From: Gonocerus acuteangulatus
Taxonomy: Eukaryota; Arthropoda; Insecta; Hemiptera; Coreidae
Length of the DNA: 64,000 nt
Reading direction: 5' to 3'
NCBI GenBank assembly: GCA_946811695.1
Contig: OX328125.1
Span: 101,914,533 to 101,978,532, forward strand
This document shows, one piece after another, positions 22,729-33,481 of the stretch; within the stretch, counting starts at the first letter, position 1, and each line of letters begins with the position of its first letter. The notes under the pieces were generated by a model that was not told the origin of the DNA, ran no database searches, and saw nothing but the letters and a program-made list of their open reading frames with translations. Position numbers and translations under genes: made by a program.

Positions 22729-23347
22729 TAGTGTTGTTAAAAGCGAGCCCTGACTAGAGGCTTGACGCCTGAACCTTGAATCTAACCTCTACAGCTGGAG
22801 CTCTGAGGGCTCGATGAAGGCTCCGGAGTGAGGCTTCAGCCTAACCTTATCAAGCGCTGAAGGTTCTCCATCGAGCCTTGAAGGCTCTGCCTTGGAGCCC
22901 TGGGAAGGTAGAACTTTGGCAAGCACGGTTATAGTAGTATAGTAGTAGTAGGACAGTGTTGCCATCACCGTCTCACAGAAGAGTTTATTTTTTAGGAAAA
23001 GTTACTATTTTTACCCAGTTAGTGATCCATATAATTAGTTTATCAATGAAATGGTAAATTTAAATGCCAGCGAATAATTTCATTGCGGCGGACAGAATTT
23101 AGGACGAATCTACTAAAGTATATTTCATGAAACAGCTGTTTGCCCGCCGTCCGCCATTTTGGAAATGAAAAGTAAAAGGCTTCAAAGCATACGCTTTCTC
23201 CCGAGGCGAGCCTTCAAGGCTCGCGCCTTCTACCAAGCCGAGCCTTCAAGGCTCGCGCCTTCTATCGAGCCCTGTCCAAGCTCTGAGAGCTCGAGCTTTT
23301 ACGAGTCGCGCCTTCTAGCCTCAAAGGCGCGCTCTTTTACAACACTA
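22729..23347. mobile_element. hAT MITE, 619 bp
   Basis: Termini TAGTGTTGTTAAAAGCG and the complement of tttacaacacta match as inverted repeats. The flanking octamers ctcccgag (22721-22728) and ctctcgag (23348-23355) agree at 7 of 8 positions, the hAT duplication length. The interior is rich in short palindromes (ggctcgatgaaggctc, gccttcaaggctcgcgcc). It has no transposase. Confidence 0.85.
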
Positions 23348-23355
23348 CTCTCGAG

Positions 23356-24327
23356 TCGGTAAGAGTGCTTTTTCTCCAAGACACTCCGTCTATAAGACGG
23401 ATGTTCCTACTAGCGTACGTTCCGAGTAGCCGTCTGCTAGACGCGTGTTCCGATTAATGTACTCCTTGTGACGCACACTTACGCAGAACTTCAAGCAATG
23501 CATACTAAAATAAAATATTAGGATTCAGTAGCGTACAAAAACACATTTTTTTAGTACTAATTATAATTTTTCGTAACTTTTTGTACTTTTTTTTCTAGTC
23601 TAATTCTTCGAGTTTTGACTTTTTCTATTTTTTCTCATGGTAATTTTTTACGAGTTTACATTTTCGTATCTTTTTATTAGTCTACATTTTCAAAAAGATT
23701 TACTACTCTATTATTTTTGTATTTTTCATTTTATAACTTTTTTCTCGTTGTAATTTTTTACTGTAAATTTGACTGAAATTAATGTAATAAAAGTAAAGAA
23801 AAGAAAGATAAAAGGACTGTAGGCGGAAATAATTTCGGTTTCCTATACAAAATTTCATAATTTTAAAGAAATTCAGAAATAAATATTTTTTTTTTGTATC
23901 ATTTATTTTTCCGTTAACAAACAAAACTACGTACCAATTATTAGATAAATGATAAGTGACTTAAAAATAATTATTAGGGTGTTGACAATGTGGAAAACAA
24001 GGTACCCGTCTCAGAGACGGATGTTCCAACTGATAGAAGATAAAAAGATGTTCCACTGGAACGGGTTAAACACTAAATACAGCCTAATAGAACGTAGGCG
24101 AACCTTCCACTACAACTGAACATATTGTACACATCAACAATCAGCTGTGTTTGTAGTGGTTGTTATCAGCTGTTTGCAGTCCACACATAATATTCGATCA
24201 CCCAGAGGAAGATTAGTCGCTGATTTAAAAACAGTCATATTTTTATTAATTGCTGATGAAAAGGATTAATTCATTTTCCAATAATTAAAAAAAAAACTAG
24301 TCATTTAAATATTTTATTTCGGTTTTC
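23356..24327. other. AT-rich spacer, possibly the remainder of a 22300-24070 element
   Basis: Only the inverted ggaacatccgtct-type motifs at about 23387 and 24007-24066 stand out. They mirror the segment at 22310-22345. Confidence 0.4.
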
Positions 24328-24331
24328 TTAA

Positions 24332-25502
24332 GCAGGCCACGTTCCAGATTGCAGTACGACTTAGTAGGACTACTAGTTGGATAGTCGACTCTACTCACGC
24401 TCCGACTTGCTATCCAACTAGCGATCCAACTTTAGTCCTAGTCTCTTTTCAGGACTGTGTACAGATGTATGTGTTTCTTCTTTAGTTATAATTGCCTCTT
24501 TAACTTGTTATTTGCTGTGAGCGGTAATAGCGGCACATCGCCCTTCTGCACAGAGTAAAGCGTTTTCGCCTTCCTGTCATCCTTACTGTCACAAAATGAA
24601 TATATCACGAGCCGAAAAATGTATCGAGTGCAGACCGAAGATGCCCGAAGGTCAAGCACTGACTGAGGACCTTCGGGTCGTCCCTCTAAGGGTGGGTTTA
24701 CACTTGCTAGTTATTACAGGAAATTTATATCAGACAGAAATTGCGACTAGTGTAAACCATGAGCAATTTATGTCTGAGATATATATTTCTATCACGAACT
24801 ATAAGTGTCGACACTTCTATACCACCAGGTGTAAACACAGATTTTTACGAGAAGAATTTAATTTCAGAGATAAATATCTGGGCTACTACCTGTATTGTCG
24901 ACACTTTTATACCAACAGATGTAAGCACTGATTATTTGTGCTTTTGGTGAATTTATCGCAAATTAGAACAAATCCAGAACTGTCCTATACATATCCATGA
25001 CATAAATGTCTAGCTATTTCTGTCAGTATGTAAACCTTCAAGAGAATATCTATCCGACACCTCCGAGAAATGAAGAATATCTATCCTATTTCCTGCGACA
25101 AGTGTAAGATGTAAACACACCCTTAATGTTCCGACTCGTCCAACTAGATTTCCAGCAATCCAACAAGCTCATTCACCACTAGTCGTACTCACGAGCCGAA
25201 AAATGTAACGAGTGCAGACTGAAGATGCTCGAAGGTCAAGCACTGACTGAGGACCTTCGGGTCGTCCCTCTAAATGTTCCGACTCGTCCAACTAGATTTC
25301 CAGCAATCCAACAAGTTCATTCACCACTAGTCGTACTGCAAATGTATCGAGTGCAGACCGAAGATGCCCGAAGGTCAAGCACTGACTGAGGACCCTCGGG
25401 TCGTCCCTCTAAATGTTCCGACTCGTCCAACTAGATTTCCAGCAATCCAACAAGTTCATTCACCACTAGTCGTACTGCAAATCGGAACGTGAATGGCCCT
25501 GC
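24332..25502. mobile_element. piggyBac-like element, copy B, with transposase scrap and nested MITE
   Basis: The left end is TTAA then GCAGGCC (24328-24338); the right end is gaatggccctgc. At 24555-24597 the minus strand encodes FCDSKDDRKAKT, matching the Cys-rich tail of the fragment at 56514-56831. The right half holds three units of about 142 bp (anchor aaatgttccgactcg near 25127, 25270 and 25411). A separate 434-bp MITE interrupts it. Frame breaks follow the scrap, so it is non-autonomous. Confidence 0.78.
24690..25123. mobile_element. PIF/Harbinger-like MITE nested in copy B
   Basis: Termini GGGTGGGTTTACACTTG and the complement of acaagtgtaagatgtaaac pair as inverted repeats of about 25 bp. 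TAA lies at both junctions (24687-24689 and 25124-25126). Removing the insert and one TAA restores the cctctaaatgttccgactcg sequence of the host element to within one base. The trinucleotide duplication and GGG...TGTTT end suggest PIF/Harbinger. Confidence 0.75.
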
Positions 25503-25558
25503 ATTATTCACCACTTTTTTCTATTTTTTAATGAAATGCTTATGTTCTTTTATTTTCC

Positions 25559-25992
25559 GTTTCATGAGGTCTATTTCTTTATCTATGATCTTTACACGGG
25601 CAAAGGCAAACATACAGTATGTTTCATGAGGTCTATTTCTTTATCTATGATCTTTACACGGGGAAAGGCAAACATACAGTATGTTTCATGAGGTCTATTT
25701 CTTCATCTATGATCTTTACACGGGGAAAGGCAAACATACAGTATGTTTCATGAGGTCTATTTCTTCATCTATGATCTTTACACGGGGAAAGGCAAACATA
25801 CAGTATGTTTCATGAGGTCTATTTCTTTATCTATGATCTTTACACGGGGAAAGGCAAACATACAGTATGTTTCATGAGGTCTATTTCTTTATCTATGATC
25901 TTTACACGGGGAAAGGCAAACATACAGTATGTTTCATGAGGTCTATTTCTTTATCTATGATCTTTACACGGGCAAAGGCAAACATACAGTAT
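25559..25992. repeat. 62-bp tandem array, 7 copies
   Basis: Units begin gtttcatgaggtctatttct every 62 bp from 25559 to 25931. Copies are nearly identical, with cacggg(c/g)aaag and ctt(t/c)atc variants. Confidence 0.95.
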
Positions 25993-26070
25993 GTTTCATT
26001 TCTTGGTTAGCCAAAGTAGTTTTATTATCTTGTTGATCGACGTTTTTATTACGATGTTTAATTCTTCTTT

Positions 26071-26520
26071 TTTTAGCAATTACGATGATTCTTCGGATAA
26101 TGCGAAACATGTAGAAACATTTTTAGCAATTACGATGATTCTTCGGATAATGCGAAACATGTAGAAACATTTTTAGCAATTACGATGATTCTTCGGATAA
26201 TGCGAAACATGTAGAAGCATTTTTAGCAATTACGATGATTCTTCGGATAATGCGAAACATGTAGAAGCATTTTTAGCAATTACGATGATTCTTCGGATAA
26301 TGCGAAACATGTAGAAACATTTTTAGCAATTACTATGATTCTTCGGATAATGCGAAACATGTAGAAGCATTTTTAGCAATTACGATGATTCTTCGGATAA
26401 TGCGAAACATGTAGAAACATTTTTAGCAATTACGATGATTCTTCGGATAATGCTAAAAATGTAGAAGCATTTTTAGCAATTACGATGATTCTTCGGATAA
26501 TGCGAAACATGTAGAAACAT
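26071..26520. repeat. 50-bp tandem array, 9 copies
   Basis: Units begin ttttagcaattacgatgatt every 50 bp. Copies fall into aaacat and aagcat types. The gaaacatgtagaa motif resembles the short conserved end of Penelope-type elements, but no other Penelope sequence adjoins. Confidence 0.95.
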
Positions 26521-28104
26521 TTTAATTGAATGTTTTGTTAATTTAAAATTATATCGATTGAATTTCTGCCTATTTATATTTCTTTGATTTAATATTTCTT
26601 TAAGCGCGGTTCCTTCTTATTTATAGAGAGAATACCTATTTATAAACAAATAATAAATACGCGATAGGGAAGGACACATAACAAATCAGAACACAATCGT
26701 CAGCCAAAAACCAGTCTTTCAATTTTTTATATTGATTGCAAAGTGTGGAAGAATTGGAATTTCATTGCAGTACAAACCCCCTTATCTCTCAGATTTTTTT
26801 ACGCCAAAATTTTGAGGTTTGATGGACGAATATCTAGTTTATAAAGACCATCTTCTTTAAAGGTTATACGCGTTGTGTTGCTCTTGTCAATGTTTTGCTA
26901 GCGAGAATATTGGATCGAAAAATTTGTATTTAGTTTTGTTTGAGAAATAAAATTATGTTCCTTAAGGCACTTGGAATGTTGACTCTGGCATTTTGAAAGT
27001 CTAAGGTAAAAAAAAAATTGAAAGATCGTTGTGAAAAGTCGACAACTCCCGATCTTATCTTCGTGTCGACATTATGACCGGCTTTTCCTCTCAATAATAA
27101 GGGAGGAAAAACATGAAGCCATATTTTGCTCAGGAAATTATTTCTGTTTCAATTTAAAAGAGATAAATCACTTTTTAATTATGCTCCTTCTTACTGTATT
27201 TTAATTCCAAGGAATCACGAAGAGCTAATCTTGGCAAAATTATCTCTTACTTAATAAAGCTCGAAAAGAATAAGATAAATTCAGAGCTGAGTGAAACATG
27301 CTTTGTATTAAAAAAAAAAGTAGCAGAAGAGCATTCCGTGATATTTCTGGAGTTTTAATTGGACCTACTTGGATATGAACTCTCGAGAAATGAAGTTAAT
27401 TATTTGATCCAGACTGAGTCTTTCCTCGGATTTCTGTAGGTCGCTACTTCAAACTTTTTTCAATTATTGTTTATAATAATTTATTTATTTATTTAATTTG
27501 CTTGAAGAGCTTCGCAACAGGGGTGATCTGCTCAAAGAAAGTTATAATAATTAATAATGATACAAATAATAAGGCATAATATTTCTTGAAGAAATAATTT
27601 AAAACATAACTTTATAGGTATAGTCGTAGACTCCCGCGGTCCATGTTACTTAATGTTTTTAACATGTACATATGATTGTGGCAATAACGACGCTCTGCAG
27701 GCATTGTTCCGAACAAAAAAATTCAATAAAAACAAAAATGATATTAAAAGATGAGTAATTGAAAAACTGCATTTAAACTGGGCCAAAGTACATTTTAATA
27801 CTTGTAATTAAAATTAGGTCTTGGGAGGATGTACCAGCCGGAACTGGGAATCTTCAGTTGTGATTCAATTCATAGATGAAGGAAGGTAAACTAAAAATTG
27901 ATAGTGTGAGATAGTTTTCAGTCCAGGGTTTTTATACTTGGTTGTGCGACAGGGATACTAAAAGAACATCACTTGCAGAACACTTTCTTAACACGAATCA
28001 CTCTGTAGACGATAAGACTATTCAAGGCGACGATAAGAGAAAGAATTATATGAGAAATGATGGAATGTTTAAAAAAAAAAAAAACGAATTTCAATAGAGA
28101 AGAC
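26521..28104. other. AT-rich spacer with LINE tail remnant
   Basis: At 27475-27525 a (TTTA)n run followed by agagcttcgcaacagg matches the 3' tail of the minus-strand LINE copies. At 26600 ttaagcgcggttcct repeats the terminal motif of the 9902 and 51061 elements. Nothing else recognised. Confidence 0.4.
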
Positions 28105-28112
28105 GGTTATAG

Positions 28113-28694
28113 ACAATGTTGGGCAAAACTAAAAACTAAAACTAAAATTAAAACTAAATTCACTTTTTGGAATAAACTAAAAATTGCAACCTAAAAAAAA
28201 CTAAAACTAAAATTTTACTAATTAATGGATTTTAACTAAACTAAAACTAAAACTAAATCTTTGGGAATTGACTAAAAACTAAACTAAAAATTTAGTTTAG
28301 TTTAGTTTAGTTTTACTAAAATAACGAACTCATTAGCTCATTTATATGAATTCATATAAATCATATGTTATTTCGATAATTAAGTAAATTATTAAAACTA
28401 ATAGAACTTGCTTAAGAATAAGAAATTGTGGCTTTTTCTCGTAATTTGAAAACATATGTTCTTTGATAAACTAAATTAGTTAACTAAAAACTAAAACTAA
28501 ACTAAAATCACAAATTTAGGTTTCTTTTACTAAACTAAACTAATTGCATTACTAAAAACGGAGTCCACATGATTAATAATTATACAAATCTAAAACTAAA
28601 CTAAAACTAAAACTAAAAATATAACATTAGTTTAGTTTTAGTTAGGGAAAACTAACGTTAGTTTAGTTTACTAACGTTAGTTTTGCCCAACACT
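28113..28694. mobile_element. hAT-like MITE, 582 bp, with perfect 8-bp target duplication
   Basis: Termini acaatgttgggcaaaact and agttttgcccaacact are inverted. ggttatag flanks both sides exactly (28105-28112 and 28695-28702). The interior is a long run of aaaactaaaact-type sequence that inverts near the right end, so it can fold on itself. No coding sequence. Confidence 0.88.
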
Positions 28695-28702
28695 GGTTAT
28701 AG

Positions 28703-29428
28703 AATGTGCAAATTATGGACACCAATTATAATAGAGGCCACCCGCGGAAGCGGATTCAATTGGCTTTACGGAACTGAACAGCGTGGAAGGATTGACCAAT
28801 CAGGGATCTGGAAGGGTCGTCTACACCTCCAAAAAGGTATAAATGGGAATCGGACTGAAACTTATCGTAATTTTAAAGAATAAATACAGAAGAAGCCTAA
28901 AAAACGTTTGGCGAAACGTTATTTATTACCAAATCGTCACGGTCATTTCCAGAAGACCTTAAAACATTAAATGACTTCATAACGTGTTAATACTTCTTGT
29001 CAGAAACGGCACCTTTTAATGTAAAACAAGTTTGCTCTATTTTAAGCCAATTATTTGTGCATAGGATATAAATAATTAGAATCTTTTTTAAACCTCTGTA
29101 TAGTACACAGCCATGTAATGACTATTAGTTTGCAAAGCTTGAGAAAAATATGACGATAATGCGTTTATCTGAATCTTTGACTCAATTTCAGACATTTTGA
29201 CCAAACCACCAAATAGAGACAAAAAACCCCCGATCGTCAAACATTTGCTGCTGCTACCAATTTGGACGTATGACTTTAGGTGACAACAAAAATATCGAAC
29301 AACAGAGAATTTTTTCAGTCGAAAGTCCTGTTCTACGTTCTACCATCTTCAACCTCCATAATTACCTGAATATGCATTCCGTTGAGGATCATCTACATTG
29401 AAATGTTTATGCGTTAAACTATCCGATC
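28703..29428. other. Spacer without recognisable gene
   Basis: A gtataaatgg box near 28838 resembles a TATA box, but no coding region follows that I can support. Confidence 0.35.
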
Positions 29429-29439
29429 ATCAAAATCTT

Positions 29440-29798
29440 CATGATGATTAGATAGTTAGCCGTCGAGGTGATAGTAAAGATGGAATGGTTGGGATTCGGC
29501 TAAATAAACCTCAATATGATTTTGTTTTAAAAAAATCTACATTTCGGACGTTTCGGCTACTCATTGGTAGCCTTCGTCAGCAATAGAAATGCCGAGCGGC
29601 AGAGGAAGACCAAGGTTGGCAATTAAGTAACCATTGTAGAGTGTCTAGACACTCAACCTTGGTCTTCCTCTGCCGCTCGGCATTTCTACTGCTGACGAAG
29701 GCTACCAATGAGTAGCCGAAATGTCCGAAATATAGATTTTTAAAACAGAATCATATCGAGGTTTATTTAGCCGAATCCCAACCATTCCATCTTTACTT
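29440..29798. mobile_element. Palindromic Penelope terminal fragment
   Basis: The left arm (29440 to about 29640) equals the terminal segment of the Penelope copy at 48889 (catgatgattagatag, then ttcggctactcattggtag and gccttcgtcag). The right arm (about 29650-29798) is its reverse complement, lacking the outermost 25 bp. An 11-bp direct repeat, atcaaaatctt, flanks the whole (29429-29439 and 29799-29809). It therefore inserted, or was formed at insertion, as an inverted dimer. Confidence 0.85.
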
Positions 29799-29914
29799 AT
29801 CAAAATCTTGAAGCCCATTCCTACTGAGTGGCACCCAAGAAGGCAGTGGCTTAGTGAAGTACAAGAAGGCAGTGGCTTAGTGAAGTACTACCCTTTCTAT
29901 ACCTTAGGCATTTT

Positions 29915-30328
29915 TTATTTATTTATTAATTCATGGAGCTTCACAACGGCAAGGCGATTTACTCACATAAAAATAATCAATTAAAACTATATAAAGGGTA
30001 AAGAATATGAATTCATTATATTCAATTTCAAAAAAAAAAAAAGAAAAAAAATATTAAAAAATAAATGAGAAAAAAAAAATTAAAATTAAAAAAAAATTAA
30101 TAATAACATTAATATAAAATAAAATAAGTAATTAAATCAAACCAAACAATTGATTTCATAATTTAATGTATAGAACATAAAAAAATAAAGAATGACAACT
30201 TGCGACAGTAATAAATAATAATTTTTTTTTTATTGCAAGATGAAAATCATTATTGTGTGTGAATTGTAAGATATTTAATAGAAAGACTTTATTTTCAATT
30301 TTGAAGCCTCTCCTGACACAACCACGCT

Positions 30329-30359
<31 letters not shown>

Positions 30360-30690
30360 GCACGAACATCACACACGTGCGCGCACACACACCAAAGATA
30401 CATATACACGGTAGGTTGTGTCATATTTTGTCATAAAGTTTTATTTTATGTAAGTGTTGTAAAATGGTAGCAATATGAGGGCAGTGTTCGGAAAATAGTT
30501 CAGACATGTGATATGGTATAGTTAAGTAGTCTCGTGTTTTGCATTCTGTTAGTAAGTGTTTAATTGTCAGTGGCCTGTTGCATGTCTGGCATATAGGTCT
30601 GTCTTGTTTTGTCATGAGATAGGAATGTGTTAAGTGTGTATGTCCAATGCGTAGTCTTGTAATTACAACTTCATCACGTCTTGTTAATTG
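29915..30690 (-). pseudogene. LINE 3' end: ORF2 C-terminus, 3' UTR and (TAAA)n tail
   Basis: The minus strand reads RRDEVVITRLRIGH, THLTHSYLMTKQDRP, ICQTCNRPLTIKHLLTEC and then about 43 residues to a stop at 30421. This is the terminal Cys-His region. About 500 bp of AT-rich 3' UTR, including a (CA)n tract at 30331-30358, leads to a gttgtgaagctcc motif and a (TAAA)-type tail at 29915-29935. The visible frame is intact, but the element is truncated 5' of about 30690. Confidence 0.82.
30331..30358. repeat. (CA)n microsatellite
   Basis: Pure CA run inside the 3' UTR of the neighbouring LINE fragment. Confidence 0.95.
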
Positions 30691-30771
30691 GTATTAGCTT
30701 GCCATTCATGAGTACTGCTTTTTATCTCCCTTGGGAGGTTATCTCTTGTGCTGTACCATGAGGCATTACTG

Positions 30772-30818
30772 ATCCATTACTGATTGTGAGCAAAAATAGC
30801 TCACAATCAGTAATGGAT
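30772..30818. repeat. Perfect 20-bp hairpin with 7-nt loop
   Basis: atccattactgattgtgagc (30772-30791) is exactly complementary to 30799-30818 across the loop aaaaata. No T-run follows, so it is not a terminator. Such perfect short palindromes usually arise by template switching. Confidence 0.9.
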
Positions 30819-30934
30819 ATATTTTTCTTGTAAGTGCAAGGATGGGAGTGGTTTTCTTGCATCAGAAGGAAGTTGATTTTAGGGGTCTTGAGCCTAGATT
30901 TCCTTTGGTACACCATATTACAAAACATATTCAA

Positions 30935-32556
30935 TACAGAAATTAGGAATTCTAAAGAAGACCACTTGCTGTGAGAACATTAAACCAATTTATTGTACAA
31001 ATGCATTTCTATTTATGTTTCAGATTGCTTCATCCACTGCCGATCAGTGATATCCTCTCTTTTAGCTTTTGAATCTATTCTCTCCTTTTTCCAAGTATGT
31101 AAAAGCATGCTTTGATCCGAAGGGAGATGTTCCTCCTGGTGTTGGTTTGTAGATTGGAACGCTAGAAAGAGAGGTACAGCTTTAGTAAATGCCAACCTTC
31201 TTTATCAGTTTGGCCATACTGATAATACATCAGCAAATGTCCTGATATGAAACGTACAAAAAAATATTTAAACTTTTAAATAATCATTAAAATTCTTTCT
31301 TCTCTCACAAAAAATATAATTTTTCATTACGTACAAACTCAACATTTTTTTCGATGCATTTATTAGGGAGCATAATTATGTTGATTTTATGTGTGAGAAG
31401 GTAATAACTAATTTACTAGACATTTTTCATCCATAATATTTTGCTCTTCATGTTCCAAGTCCTTTTGACGTTCTTCGGGAGAACATAAAATAATAAATAT
31501 CAGTCTTTGCCTTAGAGAACCTTCTGCTCGCAAGAGAAGGGCAAAAATCAACTTAACGATTGAAAATCTATTAAATTTTACTGATGACTAATCAATCATG
31601 TGATGAAATATTATCAGAATTATTCATGATTAAACTATTCTCGTTAATCATTAGTCATAGGTCATATTAAGCATTAATCATATAGTCGATACAAATGCAA
31701 ATTATCGAATGTGAAAAAATGCATGTTTCATTTTCAATCTTTACTAATTTTTGCTGGACTTATGTACTTATGTACGACAAATTCTTGAATCTTAGATCAC
31801 TCTATTAAAGGGAAAGTATTCCACTATCAAAAGGTCAAATTGGCCGAATATTTAACTGTCTAAAAAAAAAAGTTATGAATAAATGCTTTTCCACTCTGAA
31901 AAGTGGGGATTTTCACATTCAATACTTTGCATTTGAAACGACGATATGTGAAATTTGTCATCAATCTATCGTTAGTATCGTTGCAAATACTTTCGGTATT
32001 AGGCTAATACCTATCTGTTTACACATATACATCGGGGATTAGAATTCATGAAGCAGTTCTGTTTTATCTTTTGAACAGAATGTTAAATAGTTAAAATTGT
32101 TCAGAACGGTGAACGAGAAAAATCCCTTGTGCTTTAAAAATGTGATTGTTGGTGCAATATGATTAATATTAGGCTCAACTCAAAAATATTGGAAAATATC
32201 AGTAAAAACCTTTTTTATAATAATTATTTCGAAATTTTATAAAGTTAATCTTCAACCATAAATATAGTCTTTTAGTCTTCAATCATCAATCTGCGTAAGT
32301 CTAGTCATCAATCATTAGTCATTACTCAAAGCATCTTTTAGTCAACAATCATTAATCCCAAATTGATATAGAAGTAGTCATTAGTCATGGAGAAATATGA
32401 TTGATCTATCATCAGTCGTTACTCACATCCCGATCGCTCATTTGATCGTTAGTCATTAGTTATAAAACTGGAGGTTTTTAAATTAGTAGTGTTAAACGAT
32501 AAAGTCTTCAATTGAAATTCCAAATATTTCCAAACATGTATGGGCCGTTTTCAAGT
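30935..32556. other. AT-rich spacer with scattered ATTAGTCAT motifs
   Basis: No gene recognised. From 31580 to 32465 the sequence repeats variants of atcattagtcatta many times without a fixed period. Confidence 0.45.
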
Positions 32557-33174
32557 TGTAAAAAGGATTGCCACACCACCATTTTTTATATGGTATGATG
32601 TGGAAGTAATATTTTTGTGGGGCTGGATAAATAAGTGGACTGTATGAATAATGAGTTGATAATTTATATTTATTGAGTACAAAGAGTAGTGGGGGGAAAT
32701 TGCCAAAATCAGAACAAATATAGGTTAATGTATTAATGAAATTTTGAAAGTGGTGGGACCGATGAGTTGAAATGATGATGAGCTGATGATGTGGTGATGA
32801 AGATGGGCTGCTGGAGATCCATGAAATTACATTAAATAGGTACCTGTAGATGGTGCCTTGTTGGATAGAAGGGGTGCATCTCTCCCTGTTTCTTCATTTA
32901 TGGTCAGTTGGTGTCTTCCTCACTTCCATGGCCCGGTGGTTTGCGGTGACTACTCGGCCATAGTGTAGGTAGTAAAGCCGGTGAAATGGAACAAAAAAAT
33001 CACTTTGCACGCTGTGCGAAAGCGAGTGGACTTCTTCTGTACACGCTGTGTAAGCGGGGTGGACTTCGTCTGTCTCGACTTGACCGGGGGTAGTTCAACC
33101 CGGTGAGGTAGACGGCGCTACTGTTGGCAGAGTTGAAAAGAAAAAAAGCATCTTTAGGGTGGCAACCCTAAACA
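32557..33174 (-). repeat. BEL/Pao 3' LTR (618 bp)
   Basis: In sense orientation it starts TGTTTAGGG and ends CTTTTTACA (TG...CA). It carries GC-richer direct repeats (ctgtacacgctgtg-type) near 33015-33060. Confidence 0.95.
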
Positions 33175-33481
33175 TACCGCCCACCTAAATTATTCATAAT
33201 AATTTAAAGAAAAAAAATACACTTGTAATTTGGTGAGCTTCACCCAATGTAATAATTTAAAGAAAAGAAAAAAAAGGTATGATAATTTAAATGAATAAGT
33301 TAGTCAACTTGACAAGAAAAATAAGGAACAAAATACATGCAATGCCTTCAACAGAAGAATGAATAAAGGTCAACTAGACATAGACAAGGGATGATAAAGA
33401 AAAAAAAATGCGTGTAATTCCATCTGGAGAAAAGGGAAATAGAAAGGGAAATATACACAAATAAACAATATAATGGAGTAT

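Noticed and set aside
30156..30420. Small minus-strand frame with Val/Cys repeats
   Set aside because: It is translation of the (CA)n tract in the LINE 3' UTR.
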